DNA of 64,000 bases from Toxotes chatareus (lineage: Eukaryota; Chordata; Actinopteri; Toxotidae). The number at the start of each line of letters is the position of its first letter. Position 1 is the stretch's first letter. Shown piece by piece: positions 13,301-27,151 of the stretch. The notes beneath the pieces were generated by a model. The model did not search any database, was not told where the DNA came from, and was given only the letters and a program-made list of their open reading frames with translations. The stretch covers positions 19,970,001-20,034,000 of the forward strand of contig CM028889.1 in assembly GCA_016801885.1 (NCBI GenBank), given 5' to 3'. The position numbers and the translations under genes are program-made.

Positions 13301-15582
13301 TCCAATGTGTGGTTTAGGCAACAGAAGCACTCTGAGGTCGGGGAAAGGTTGTGGTTTCTCTCAAATGTTAATAAAGTAAATACATCCTGTCTCGTGCTTT
13401 GAGCCACTTTTAACTATTTCATTATTTAACCAAGAATATGAGTTTTCCTTGACCAAGTAGTATAAATCCTTGCTATGTTAATAGAAAAAGGCGCCATTAG
13501 TTTTGTCAGTATGAATAAACTGTTGCAAAGTAATAGTATTTAAACAGAATTTGTAGGAGACAGGGCTGAAATGGCATGACGACGACTTGTTTTTGACTTA
13601 TTTTTCTGCAGCCAAAACCACCAAAGTAACAAGAGAACTGTGTTATGCAGGAGTTAGTTTTGCCACCACCTCTTCACTACTCCCTGCCTTTCCCTTCTGT
13701 AAGAAGCAAAGATTGGTAGTTTGCAGTGATGTACATGTAGAACCCAACATGATTGTCTTGAAATAGATGAAAGGGCATCTCTGCCTTGAACTTTGAGTGG
13801 CTTCCATCTTTTTATCATCTCCCGTTCAGTTCGCTCCCCCAGGCTACTCAGAGATGAGGAAGATGGCAGGGGAGACAAAGAGCCTGTACCTCCACCATCT
13901 CGCCTTCCCTTTGTAGCGCTCTCTCCATCACTGTTAGTCACACATGATTATGCCCTGTCGACTGCCGACCAAGTGTTGCTATTTGCCTGTAATAGCATGA
14001 CAATCAGTGTCAATCTGTGCTGGGCTCCAAATGTTGTTCACACTGCCTGCCCTTTGACTGTGTGTTTTACATATGGTTAGCATACGCAGATGTTACTTGT
14101 CTCCAGTCCGATGATCCTTTTTATACATCTGTGAGAAGCTGCGCTGTACACTGCGTACATATACACTGTTAATAATGATCTACATTTTTCCATATAAATA
14201 CCCACTTGGTACAATATTGTAGCCTACATCTAAAGGGTAAACAGTTGACTGTCTGCACTTGTCAAATCAGTTATGTTTCATTGGTGAGTACGTTGGTTTG
14301 AATTGTTTTCATGATCAACACCATAGATGAGACTGTGACAAGGGTTAAGAAAGAAAGGCTTGATGGGGGGGTGGGGGTGGGTGATAAAAAAAGAGAAAGG
14401 GGAGGAGACAAGGCAGCGAGGGATCAACGTTCATCTCCCTGAAGTGTCTCTGCTTCACCTTTAATCTGTGGAAATGTATGGAGGAGATGAAGTATAATTG
14501 TAAGGTGGACTTTGACCATTAAAATCTCTCAAGTTGTTGCATGAGGGGCCAGAGAGAGGCTGAGCAGTAATCACTACGGGTTCACTGTGCTGATGATGGG
14601 GAGGGAATTAATTTACCCTGGAGAAAAACAAATTAAGGCTCTACTCAGTCTAGCGCTCCGTCACACAATAGCATATATAAATATTTTATCTTGGCCGATC
14701 CAGGTTAGCAAAGGTTTAGTACATCTTCATTTACACAAAGGCCCGCTCTCCACGTTGTGGCCCCCGCACTCTCTCGGCTCTCCTCCTGATGATGAGTGCC
14801 TGCTGTCCTCTCCTTCACCTCCCTGTCCTCCTCCTTTCTGCGTTCCTCACCGCCTCTCTCGCTCATGTATGGTATTTCTCCTCTCATGCTCTCCTCCACT
14901 TGAACTCCCACCGTCTCCTGTCTGCCCTCTTTCTCTGTCCCCTCCAGTTGTTATAAATACAAAAATCCAAATATTCGTTCTTAGGACCAACTTGCATGGC
15001 TCCAATGTCTTAATTCCCTCTGACACAGATGTATCACTTGTTGACAGAGAGTGTAGAGTACACCGTGAAAAACAGGATTCAGCTGACACAGTTGAAAGTG
15101 TCACAGTGATTTATGGACCCGAGTATAAATCAAGTTTCGGGCTGCACTGTATTATAGAAACAACTTACTTTTCCTATTTAAAATGGGATACCGATCCTGA
15201 TGTTTTGGATTGCAATAAATTTGCGCCGGCAAAAGTACGGGGTTTGTTATTTCAGCTTCCTTTTTCACTTGCTTTCCAGTTGAACAATAAAAAATAAGAG
15301 CGTGTCACACTATATTATTGGAAATAGAATAATATTGTAAAATAGCTTTCCACTGAATTGGACCTTACTAAGATTGCTGCTTGTAAAGAAATACCTTCAG
15401 TTATAGGTCCCTGAATGCGTCTTCTAGCCCACAGTTGGATAGGTACAGTATTTATCAAATTAATAAAAATAACTGCTGTATTTTTCTCTCCAAATGTATG
15501 CTGGGATATATGGGCAAGGCTTTGAAGGTCAAAGTTAAACCTTTTTTTTTTTCTCATTTAAAACAGTTTCACTTTCAGTGAC
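7381..15582. other. Intergenic: no gene recognised
   Basis: Contains a (TG)-rich stretch at 8655-8705, CT-rich tracts at about 8877-9012, a TTTA run near 9833-9855, a GA-rich block at about 11170-11290, a T-tract near 11954-11975 and a short (CTGA)n at about 13015-13034. The block at about 12720-13000 has balanced composition and TTAATTAC/TTAATTG motifs and may be a conserved element. The longest open frame of the window (14587-15297, plus strand, 236 codons) lies here but shows no domain and is not called a gene. Confidence 0.6.
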
Positions 15583-16018
15583 CAGTGGTGTTTGTATTAA
15601 GTATTTAAGTACAATACTTTGACGCACTTGTATTTTGCTTCTATATTTCCACTTCATACCACTTAATACTTCTACTGCACTGCATTTCAGAGGGAAATTC
15701 AGTCGTTATTTTGGCAGTTGAAATTTTTTACATAGAAAACAAAGCTTATAAAATATGATGAACTGAATAAACTACCAAACAGTCTAAAAAAAACCCCAAA
15801 ACTTAGCACGTGGGCAAACTACAACAGTAAAATGATACTTAGGCATTAATACATTGGTAACAACAGCCTATCGATATAATGATACTTTTCTGCTTTTACT
15901 TTTGATCCAGTAGTCTGCGTTTTGCTGATAATGCTTGAATATTTTTACTAGAGTAACACTTTTAACTTTTATTACTGCGTTAAACTAATATAACTTCTCA
16001 ATACTTCCTCCACCACCG
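15583..16018. mobile_element. Nonautonomous element with CAGTGGTG-type ends (436 bp)
   Basis: The left end begins CAGTGGTGTTTG then ATTAAGTATTTAAGTAC; the right end reverse-complemented begins CGGTGGTGGAGGAAGTATTG. The interior contains CACTGCATTTCAGAGGGAAA and CTACAACAGTAAAATGATAC, matching a very common percomorph dispersed repeat as I remember it. Inverted CAGTGGTG-like ends suggest a hAT-type miniature element. The 8-bp flanks (TCAGTGAC and AATGACAA) do not match, so the duplication is lost or the ends are off by a few bases. Confidence 0.65.
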
Positions 16019-16381
16019 AATGACAACGCCTGTTTGAGTTACACTGGTGTTGAAATGAGTGTTGCGTGTGTTGTTGTGCTGATATCGTGTTGTTGTTGTT
16101 GTTGATGTTGTTGTCAACAAAATGAGGCAATTAGAGCCACAGCAAGCCAGTAATGACTGCGGTGCGGAGGGAGCGCACAAGGGCAGGGCGACACCCGGTG
16201 TGAGAAACAGCACGTGCCCCTGCTCTGCGTCCCGCCTCACAGCACCGAGGCTTGTGCTCTAATGAGAGGGATTTAATGGATTTATAGTGGTGGAGGATTC
16301 CTGTGTGTCCGCAGGCTCTTGGCTTTGCCGACGCGAAACGTCTGTAATAATTGCTGAGCCGCCTCCACATTAACACGAACC

Positions 16382-16432
16382 AGAGAGAGAGAGAGAGAGA
16401 GAGACTGAGAGAGAGAGAGAGAGAGAGAGAGA
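16382..16432. repeat. (GA)n microsatellite
   Basis: 51-bp purine run with one GACTGA interruption. It produces spurious Ser/Leu-rich open frames on the minus strand. Confidence 0.95.
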
Positions 16433-18181
16433 ACTGCATCTCCTCTCAACTGCTTTCCCACGGCCATGATGAAAACAGGTAGCCCAGGCCAACGCAGATG
16501 CTTTGCAGTGAGAAGAGCATTGTGGGAGTAGTGTGAAAATTTGCCTGTGAAAATTTTTAGACGTGAAGATTGATAAGGAAGATAATTTTCTCATGTTTTT
16601 TTTTTTTTTTTTTTTTAAATCTGGATGTGGTTTTTCCACAGAAATTCTGTAGTCTACAAAGTGAAGTTTGTTAAGGGTGGGACCAGTCTGCTGTGAAATG
16701 ACACCAGTATATTACATGGTAGCATAAATATTAACACACAGAGGGCAGGGGTAGCTCTGATAGACGGAAAGCTACATTTTCACCATATTTCCTTAATAAT
16801 ATCGCCTGATAATGTTTCACTTTATCAGTAGATTCACAGGGATAAGTTGAGCTTATGAGGTGCTGATAATATACAGTAATGTGGTCAGTAGTGTATTTAT
16901 TTGGGTTTTCATATTTTTCATGGTTCCTTAAATTAATAAAAATAAATAAAGAGGGTTTTATGGAAATTTACTTGTATTAAATATATTTTTATTTTAATTG
17001 ACAAATGTTTGATTGCCAACTGAAGGTCACCCCCCCTCCCCCATCCCCTCTTATTTGCTACAACCTTAGAAGTCCTAATTCTGCCAATAGGCCTTTGAAT
17101 TTAGAAGCACAATTCATGGCTTTGGTTGCCTGTAATTCCTCTTTGATCCAGGCTTTTCAGACTGGGCTCCTTAACAGCTGTCACAGCGTCCTCTGCTTTG
17201 TTGATCGATAGGCCTAGTCTGCTAATTTATTGTTAATATGTTCATTGATTGGGAGTCCTTTGGGGCCAGATAGAGAAACATCACTTAAGCCTAGTTCAAC
17301 GAAATCCTCAAGTAACATCACATCAAATAAATACCATTAAGCAAAATTGCCATGATGAGCCAAATGTAAATAAGTGGCTGATTAAATAAAAATCTCCCTA
17401 TAAAAGATACAGCAACTAAATATTGTCATACTATAAAAGCCCATATAGTTATATAGTGGTAATGTAATGGCTACTGTTTGACACAGTAAATAATTTTGCA
17501 GCTATTAAAATGTTTTACAATAATAATTATTACATTTTTGTGTTAAATTCAAGCTGGCATGAGGAGAAAATACTTGACTTTGTGTTTCCACATGCATTCA
17601 TAATAGATTACAATAATGTCAACATTTATATCACATCTGACCCCGTCTCCCAGAGCTCATCTGATTTTAATAAATCACATCAAAATGAAAACACCAGTTA
17701 ACAAAACCAAGAGCACTTATTGAGTTAACAAGTTAAATTCTCCTTTCCCTCTCAGCTCACCACTCACAGGCTGAGCAGAATTCCAGGACAAAAGAAACAT
17801 TTAGTGTCTGCTTGTTTATTCCTGTGCTCGCTCTGTATTTATTCACTCCTGTCACTCATCTTTTTTTTTTCCCCCTCTCTCCACCTCGCTCTCTCCCCTG
17901 CGGCTTTCACTCACACACAGGCAGTGTGATGGTGCTGCAGCAGAGAGAGAAAGATCTGGGCGACCATCTGAAACCAATTATGGCGGCGCTGCAGCCACCC
18001 AGAAACTCAGTGACGGATGGGGATCTTGTATTTATAGCTGGGATAATTGGCAACACTCAGACACACACATAACACGCACACACACAACACAAGGAAGTAC
18101 AAAGAAATAGACACTTTTAAATGTACACACATAAGGCACAGTTTGTGTTTACACTCAGGGACAGACATCACACTCACACAA

Positions 18182-18214
<33 letters not shown>

Positions 18215-18798
18215 TGCACAGGCCTCACAAGCAGCAGAAAAGGTGCATTCTCTGTCAGTGCATTTCCTGCTTGCATCCAAAGTGACGGAGCCTGTGTATG
18301 CATCAAAGACCTTTGTCATGGGAAGACAAATAAGGCTCTAGGATGGCAATAGAGGCATGTTTGTGTTTTCCACGGTCTAATCAGAACTGATGTTTACAGC
18401 CGACACTGCAGTCAGGACAGAGGTTGTACATCTCAGCTATCTGTCTCGGGCTGTCAGCGCGTCAAACCTGAATGTGAAAACATATACAAAACACATCTGC
18501 CTCTTGTTAGGTGCCATAAATGGCTGCCATGTGGTCTGCTGATAAATAGGCCAGTCTATTTATTGGAGCACAACAAATTGGCTACAAACACTGACAAGGA
18601 ATCGAAGAACTATAAATATTGCGACGTGATGAAATCTTTAAACGTGCTGCAGGTATTTTACGAGGGTCCCACTCCTTTGCCTTTTTTTTTATGTAGTTGG
18701 AGGTATTTCTTTTGACTGCTTTCTTCTTTCACATGCCGCCTTGTTAAATAGGTGGGGGGACAATGGCACTCTCACACTGAGCAGGTCCAGGGCTGAAA

Positions 18799-18831
18799 GT
18801 GTGTGTGTGTGCGTGTGTGTGTGTGTGTGTG
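18799..18831. repeat. (GT)n microsatellite
   Basis: Run with one GC step. Confidence 0.94.
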
Positions 18832-21800
18832 GAAGGCTTGGCCGCACTAAAGCTGAGCAGATCCGCCACTTGAGAACGATAAAGAGCCCTGTTACACCCG
18901 AACTCTCGGAGAGACGTAACCAGAAATTCCTGAATGAATCGGCAACAGACAAGCCCTAAACCCCGTGTAATTACATATTTGGAGTTTATCGGGGTTTATG
19001 CGAAAATGCACAAGTTTCCCTTCCCTGGTGGTCCTTAAACACATCCATATGTCCAGCATGTTTCCATTTCTGCTCCTCCCTCCGCTCTCTCTCCCTTTCT
19101 CTCTCTCTCACTCTCTCCCCCACCCCCCCACCCACCCCCCCCTCCCCGGCTTTATCTTCCATCTCTTATTTTCTCTCCATGAAAAATGGCTGCGGCGTAC
19201 AGATGGATGATATGACCCGTCGGAGTGGTGTTTTCCTATTGTTAAGTTGTTGTTGACTCTCTAGACTCACAGTGTGACAGATCCAGTTTGGTGTTTTGGA
19301 GTGCGTTGAGGCCATCAGCACTGGGCCAGAGCTCTTGGTGGAACTGTGTGCAAACAGAGGAAGCCGCAGCCTGTCCACATTGCACAGACTGGAACACACA
19401 CACAAATCTGGGGAGGCCTTCTATCGTGTGTGGGCCAGTTTTTTCATTTCTTTTCCTGCCTGTGTGCTGCCTCTCTCTCTTTCTCTCCTTCTCTCCCTCT
19501 CTCTCTCTCTGCTTCTCCCTGCTTGAGAAAACCGATCTGTTTTAAAACACGTGCTAAATATTACCATATTTACATTTTCCTGTTTCAAGAAGGCAGCAAG
19601 GGTGGGGGGTGGGGGGGGTGTGGTGTGGATTTTTCTTTTCTTTTTTTTTGTCAGTGGAAAGGTCTCGGTCCGGGGTTAGGCTCTGTTTGAAACTTTAAAC
19701 CTTTTTCATGCTTATTTGTTTTATGATTCTGCAGGGCACTGTGTTTACACTAAGAGTGCAACATCTGGATTAGATAATTTGTTGGGAATTAACTGAGCTC
19801 GAATGCTTATCGACCTCATCTGATTACATCTGTTTGATGTTTGGTGCGTTTTTTTTTTCCAGCATGCATTATTTTTCAGCCGGCTCACTGGTATTCAGTG
19901 TTTGCTGTGCATTTTTGTGTAATATGTTGTCAGACAAATGGAAGGATTAACATTGCGCAGTATTAACATCATCAGCCTCTAATCACCGGCAGCAGCAGCC
20001 CCTCCATGCACTGTTACATCTCTCCAGTTGCAGCAGCACTGGCCTTTCCATAATGGCTTACTCCCAGTTAAATCTCACTGGTAATGTTTGACTTTCCAGT
20101 GACGCAAGAGGCTGCTGGGGTGGACATGTCAGCAGCACTGGCTGTGCTTCGCTTTAAGAAGACACATTAACAGATTCCATCCTCAACTTTCCAACAGAAT
20201 AATCCAGAAGATGTTAATAGATGTAAAATACATAAACAACTCATAAATTAATACATTTTTTATCAGAATTTGATGCAGCCCATACTCTCTATGATTAAAA
20301 AAAAAAAAAGGTGAATTGGTGACTCATAATGATTTTCAAACAACTATCATAGCTAGGGAAGATCCACCAATAACACTTGATGTCAGGTTTCTTTTAATAT
20401 CTTATAATTCCCTCCATGTATTTATTTGTCTTTCCTCCCCATTTCTGTCTTCCTCTCATTCCTCCTGTGTGTGTCTCTCTCTGTCTCTTAAACACTGTCT
20501 TCCCTGTATATTTTATTAGCAGCAACCAGCAGCTAGAATACTTCACTCTGTCACACAGTTAGTGGGCTGGTTGTTCCAAATAGTTCAACAAACTTGACAC
20601 AGCCATTAGGACTGTATGAGCCTAATTGCTCTGCCACTTGAAGTTTGCTGGCATTTTTAAACATAGCATTGCGGCAATAGAAATTTCCAAGTGAGTCGGT
20701 TTAGCACCAAAGTGCCTGCATATTTTTGTGCGTTTAGTGTTTTATGTAGGGCAGGGTGACATGGTGACATGTAACTGTGAAACAATAGAAATGTATGAAA
20801 AATGTAACTTGCAGAACTGCTTCATGGCAATGTTGGATTCACATGATTGTTGCATCAAAGTGATGAAATGGCTTGATTTACCGAGTACTTATTTCATTTG
20901 ATTACACAAAAGCAGATATTATTAATCTCTGAGTTTAGGAGTTTCTACAAAGTTCATTGTATCACAACATTTGTTGATATCACATGAACATAAAATTACA
21001 TACAACATGATAGAAGATTTTATAACTAGATTTTATCCTTATAATCCAACCCTAGTTTTTTTTGTCTTATGTGGTCCAAGATGTCACTTATAACTTTCCG
21101 TGTTGCTGCTGTCTCACTTGGAATGGTTCAGTACTCACTCACACAAGTACAAAAGTTTTTCAGCAGTGAGCTATCAGGCACATGATAGGACATTTGTTTC
21201 TGGCTCTTATCCATGCTACCGGCTTTATCTGACTAAAACATGTCCCCCCTGGCCTCTATCGGGCTTTATCTCCATTCCTACGATCCATTACAAAGCTGCC
21301 TGCTGTCCCCTGGGTGATCTGCTCTGTCCCCTCTAATCTGGCCGAGCTGCTGTGATTCCATCACTCCCGTCGAGCTACACAGAAAGATTAGTCCGCTCCA
21401 CGTACAACAGATGTGTCCAACACTTGATTTGTGTGTGTTTTATTGACTCTGGCCATCTGTTAATACAGTTGCTGGTTCCTCCTCTTGTGTTTGTTGATGC
21501 ACACAGACAGGGGAGCTGAGTGCCAGAAGAAACATTCATCCAAGGAGAGATGAGAGACAAGAGAGGGAAAAGAGAGACAGAGAGAGAGAGAGAGTGCAAT
21601 TGGAGGTAGGAAAGTGATATTTCATAAAAGACTCCTGGTTTAAGTGTTAACCTGAAAACTGCTGTAGTCCAAATAGAACAGAGGTGTTTGTCCTTGTTTC
21701 CAGTTCAGACCGAGCATGGGTTCAGGATAGCGCACAGGCAATGTTGGTTGATGAATGAGTCTCAGATGTTGAGGGCTTTCAGAAAACAGTAAGAGCTTAA

Positions 21801-23979
21801 ATTCCTTCACGAGGAGGAAAGTGAGAGATTGCTTTAGATATCTGAAATTCCTAACGGTACCATTCCTCAGATTCCCTCTCAATACTGAAGGCGCATAAGG
21901 AGCAGTTGCTGTCAGCATTCCTTGGACTGTCCATTTGTGTGTGTAAATCTGTGCATGTATGTGCTCGTGCGTGCTTATGTGCATTGCAGGGATTTCTGGC
22001 CCATGCAAAGGGATGATGATGTGTAACAGTTGGAGTCACTTGTGTTGGGTTGTTGTCTCGAGTTTTCTTGGACATTCCACCCGACTCCTCGTCTTCCTCC
22101 TCTCCATGTCACTCCTCCTCACAGTCTTCACTCCCATGGTGTCTTTTTCTCTCTCCCCCTGTCTCACGTAACACTCGTATGAATGCCTTGGAAACCACAG
22201 AGCTTATGAAAACTTTTGCCTCACATTAATTATCCTGTGTCTAGCTAAAATGCCTAAAAGGTGAGATAGATTACATCTTAAAGCTTAACCTACTCACTCA
22301 GCACGAGTTGCATCATTTAGTTACCACAATCTCAGACAATATTTTTACTGTGATCCTTTTCATCTGCTCTCTTCTCACTTGCTGCCTCTTTCCCTGCAAT
22401 CCTCCCACCCGTCTCCTGTGAAGCTGCCTGTTTGCCAACTGAATGGAAAGTTAAGAGCGCTCTGCATTTAGCTGCCTTGCTCTTTATGACAGCAGTGATG
22501 TTGCTTCTCTCTACCCTCTCTGCCGTGTCATGATGATGTGATTTCTTGACTCGGGCGTCACTCGGCCAGTCGAAACCCCAGAACTCCATGTGAACCTGCT
22601 GAAAGGGAGGTGGCGTCTGGCCTGGGTAAACACGGTGTGAGGGGAAGCCAGGGACACAGCCTGTTGGTCCTAAATGTGGAGGAAAAAATGTCCAATAACT
22701 GGGCCTGTGGGGAGCGAGCACGGCCAAGGCTAACCCTTACGCATGCTTGCTCGGAGCAGGCCTAGGAGCAAAGTTGGATCACAGCTGCTCTGAGGGACGT
22801 ATAGGTAACAGACGGGATTTGGACCTGGGTCTTGCAAACAGGAAGTCATTTTCTAGGAGGCAGTATCCCCTTTGCAAGGCAGCAAGCTTTTATTTCATGT
22901 CTAAGTCAACCTAAGAAGTTGATTTTCTCGAAAATATAGGTTGAACATAACCGTAAAATTGCTGCACTAACCTATAAGGAACTGATCCAGGATTAAGCGT
23001 GTGTTATTATTTAATGAAGTGCAGTTTTAAATTACATGTTAAACTGAGTAAACTGAAAGCAATTTGACCTCAACTCTACAAGGGAGACATTTAAGCTTTA
23101 CATGGACATGCACTGCTACTAATGTGTCCGCCCTTCATCCTGTACATTCACCCCTCTGAAGAGGATATTGATGTCGCCTTTTATGCTTTTTACCTCACTG
23201 ACTCTCTGTTCCCCCTTCAACTTTGACCGTTAAGGGTTTAAACACAGTCCAGGCTAGCAGCAGGGGTTTGTGGGAGAAAAAGCACACAGAGAGAACACTG
23301 TATTCAGCACGGAGCCAGAGGTGTTAACAGTAGTTGTGTCTATGTGAGGGATAGCTCGGCCAGACTTGGGTCAAATATTCCAAAATAATTTTCATTGCGT
23401 ATTTTAACCTGCATGAGGTGCCAGGTAGGCTGGGGTTTACTCAGTCAGAATAACTCAGATGGTATCAGGAAGATAAAAGTATACTTAATTTACTTTCAGA
23501 GACTAAGCTTTTTGGCACTGTCTTATGCGGTAACATCCACCCATCCAGCACCTGCAGGACTAAACCACACATCCATGTAGACAAATAAATGAGCACCACG
23601 CAGTGTTCATTTTCTATTCATATGTCAGGTGGATGCAAAAATGCTGGTTTGTTTTTTTTTCTCCATACTGAAGTTATATTGTTTGTAATTATAATATAGC
23701 TTTTTAACAAAATTGCAATAATACCTAATTCTTTTGTTCAAATATTCCAAATACCAAGTTATAATTAGCTCATGAAAAGATCTGCGTGTTATTTTCTGAG
23801 ACTTTTGGCCAATGCAGTGACGGCATGTTAAATACACTGAAGTCATCCGCTCTCCCCACAGTCGCCGACCTTCTTCTTTGTCATTGTGTTTTAGGAAATA
23901 AAACCCTTTTGAACTTGTTCTGGTTCAGCCCCGTGTCCACGTCCCACACCAGTGCTACCTCACAACCTCCGGGAAGCAG

Positions 23980-24014
23980 TTAATGCTTTAATTGGCACTT
24001 AATTAGTTAATTGA
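23980..24014. promoter_or_regulatory. Cluster of four homeodomain-type TAAT/ATTA cores
   Basis: Within 35 bp: TTAAT, TTTAATTG, CTTAATTAG and GTTAATTGA. The surrounding 200 bp is free of simple repeats, so the cluster is not just AT-rich background. Candidate binding platform for homeodomain factors. Confidence 0.35.
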
Positions 24015-26681
24015 CCCCTGTGTTGCAGGGACAGGGGGGTGTTACAGAGTGATGGGGGTTTGGGGGCACAGGTGAGGGTGGAGAGGATTGGCCCAAGGTG
24101 CTTCCTGTGTCACATCACCAGTGGAGGTACCCATCAACCCCTTTGAACTGGGACACAAACACTGGAAACACTTTCATCGGGCCGATGTGTCATCACAGCC
24201 GAGTCCCATGTATATGTATGGGACTGTCTGAAAATATACAAAGTCCAATTTGCCCGGGACAGGCCAACCTCAGGATAATGAATCACATGTGATGTGTATC
24301 TGATATGCAGCCTGAGTCATCACCAGATGTTTCAACAGGATTACTTCCAGTTCTGGAGAAGAACAGCGGATTTTCAAAGAGAAACCAACAACTCTCCATC
24401 AAGAAACACAAAGACGAGGAGTCAACAAACATTTGCCGCCATTGATGAGGAAAACAAAAGAGTTAAAAACTCTGAACTGGAATGCTCTCAGTGCCTCTGG
24501 AAAGCAGACCAAAGTGTTTCTTCTGTCTGTAATTGGGGGTACACATGCCAAATGAGAGGAGTTTTGAGGTCAAGTACAGAAGAGGAAGTAACTTGGGCAC
24601 CAGACCTTCAGATAAAAGCTTACAGGTGGAACTAGAGTACAGTCTTACATATGTAAGCAAGCTGTGGTGCTTGTTTGTTCTGGTGTCTGTTTGTATGTCG
24701 AAAATGCAGCTCCCAGCGCATAATGTGTTTGCTCAGTTCAAGCATAGCATGTACTCTGGATAATATTCCCTGTCTCTTTCACTTGGCAAAAACACATATG
24801 AACCTGTGTGAATTTGCGAACCCATGTGCAAACCTCAGCACACTGACATATTCACACAAACAGAGAAACACACGCACAAAGGATTGTTGCTGCTCGTTCT
24901 TTCTCACATATGCTTGTTGTTTCTCCTCTGTAGCACACACATTTGCAAAAATAATTCAGGTTTCTTGAGTTTACAACTTACCTTGGGTCTCATCCTGCTT
25001 GCTGTTTCCTTAGGGATTCATGATATTTTTTCTTTGGGCAGGAGGGGAGTAAATATTGGGGGGGGGGCTTGATCTGTGTGTGAATCTGTGTGTGGGTTCC
25101 TGCTTTTGCCCCTGTGTGTTTGCACCCATGTGTGTGCATCAGAGAGGGACGCCCAGCAGGCAGTGTTGTTGTAGGTGAGGGTGAGGAGCCCCCTGATGGT
25201 CAGCTGTGGCAGAGAGGCCAGCTTTGATCAAAGGCCCAAGAGGAAAAGAAGGAGGAGGAGGTGGGAGGGGAGAGCAGCAGGCCCTCCAGGAGAGAGGAGA
25301 AGGTGGTGAAGCGGGCCTTCAGAATGAGGGACCCGGGATGACGGTGTTCTTAAGCCCATGGTGGGGCCCTCCAACAACCAAGAAAAAAAACACCTGCTTC
25401 TCTGCTACCACCACCGATTTACTAGACTAGACTATACTCCACTGGCGGTGTTGCAGTATTATATGTTTATGGGACATGGTGTTACAAAATAGTGCCAGAA
25501 GTCTAATTTCTTTCTGAAATAATCTCTGTTTGTAACATCTGGGACAGAGGGTCCAACTCCATTTCTGCATTAGGTTTCCTCCTCTGATGGGGAGAAAAAA
25601 AAACGAGGCTGCGCACTGCAGAGTTTTCCAAATAATTGAATAATGTATTTATTCAATAGGCTCTGGGCAGTGTATTGATTGTCGACAGATTGAGTTACGC
25701 GGAGAATCTGTGGGAAGTCTCGCAAAAGGAGACGACCTAACCAGGGGCATGTGTGCGAGGAGCCGTGTGGCCAGACAAATGTATTCAGACGAAATTCATG
25801 TCGCTTAGGTCATTCTGGCTTCACGTTTGCCTTGAGGGGGGACGTGTTTAATTTAGGCTTCCAAAATAAAGACGCTCTCGTTCCGACCTCTTTCTGCTTC
25901 ATTTAGCTTTTCTGGCCTTTCTGATCGTGTTGAGTTGAGCATGATGTACGTTTAAGATGATTAAAAAAAAAAAAAAGATACAATATTTAATACAGAATTT
26001 ATAAATAATTTAAATATACAAGGCACTTATATATTTCTTCTTTTTCTTTTATATTTTTTTTCTTATATAACTGAGATCAAAGAAGACACTGTTCAGTGCT
26101 GGTGTGAATTTTTGCCATATTGTGGAAATTCTGCCAATCTCAGGAGTTGAGAAATTATATTGAAAAATGAAATAAACTCACAAAAAGTAGTCTTTGAAAC
26201 ACGGGGGTCGGGGTGTCGTGAAACATGCCAGCTTTCTCTGCCAAACACAACTACAAACATCCCTTCAAAGCCAAAGCTTCACTGGCCTTGACGCGCTCCG
26301 AGAGAAAATTAAATTTGACAAAATAAATTCATACCAGCGCCACTTCAGCGGAGCTCAGCTGCACCGTCATGTTGTTGCTCAGTGTGGATGTAAAATAATT
26401 GTAAAATGTGTTGGCTGTAAGGCGGCTTTTTTTTTTGGCATGAGGTGGTGAATTATTGAATACATAAATCACCAAAAAAAAAGTAAACTACCAGAATTAT
26501 TATTATTATTGTTCGCACTATTTTCTTTTCTTTTCTTTTATTTTTTTTTTTTTAACTTTTTTTTTATTTTCTACCTTACAAATTATTTGATTACGTTTAA
26601 ATGAATAATTTCACGTCTTTTCGTTTTCACGCAACATTTAGTGATTTAAATCAGATATTTCAAGCTAATGATGTCAATCAA

Positions 26682-26709
26682 AATTATTATTATTATTATT
26701 ATTATTATT
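26682..26709. repeat. (ATT)n microsatellite
   Basis: Nine to ten trinucleotide units. Confidence 0.93.
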
Positions 26710-27089
26710 CCAACGTCTTTGAGAATTATGTAATGGCTGATGTTATTTGGTGATTGTGTATCACAGTCACACAGAAGCGTCAGTGACTGTGTGGAAATGG
26801 AGAACATGTGTTTCAGCTTTGGCTGCATGATGCAGCTTTCATGCCGTTGTGCGCTTGGTACAATGACGGAGAGTCATTTTCTTAACCCTTTCATTCACCT
26901 GCATAATGTCCTTTTTTCTGTAATACAATGAATGACGGGTAAATTAGGATAAAGACGGATTATGACAGAATTAAAAAAAAAAAAAAAAAAGAAATCCGGC
27001 CTCTGCTGGACCTTGAAAATTGGTGTTAAATGTAGTTAGGTCAGCCTTTGTTGGCAGGAGATATACTGAAAGCGGGGGTGAAGTTATGA

Positions 27090-27092
<3 letters not shown>

Positions 27093-27149
<57 letters not shown>
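27093..27149. repeat. (GT)n microsatellite
   Basis: Uninterrupted run of about 28 units, the longest pure dinucleotide run in the window. Likely length-polymorphic. Confidence 0.97.

Positions 27150-27151
<2 letters not shown>

Noticed and set aside
13654..13941. Minus-strand frame with a Ser/Gly-rich stretch (GSLSPLPSSSSLSSLGERTE)
   Set aside because: It looks protein-like in part, but the codon composition is mixed, the overlapping opposite strand is equally open and no splice signals fit.
22332..22727. Minus-strand frame of 131 codons
   Set aside because: No domain or homologous motif recognised and no convincing acceptor or donor in the right phase.
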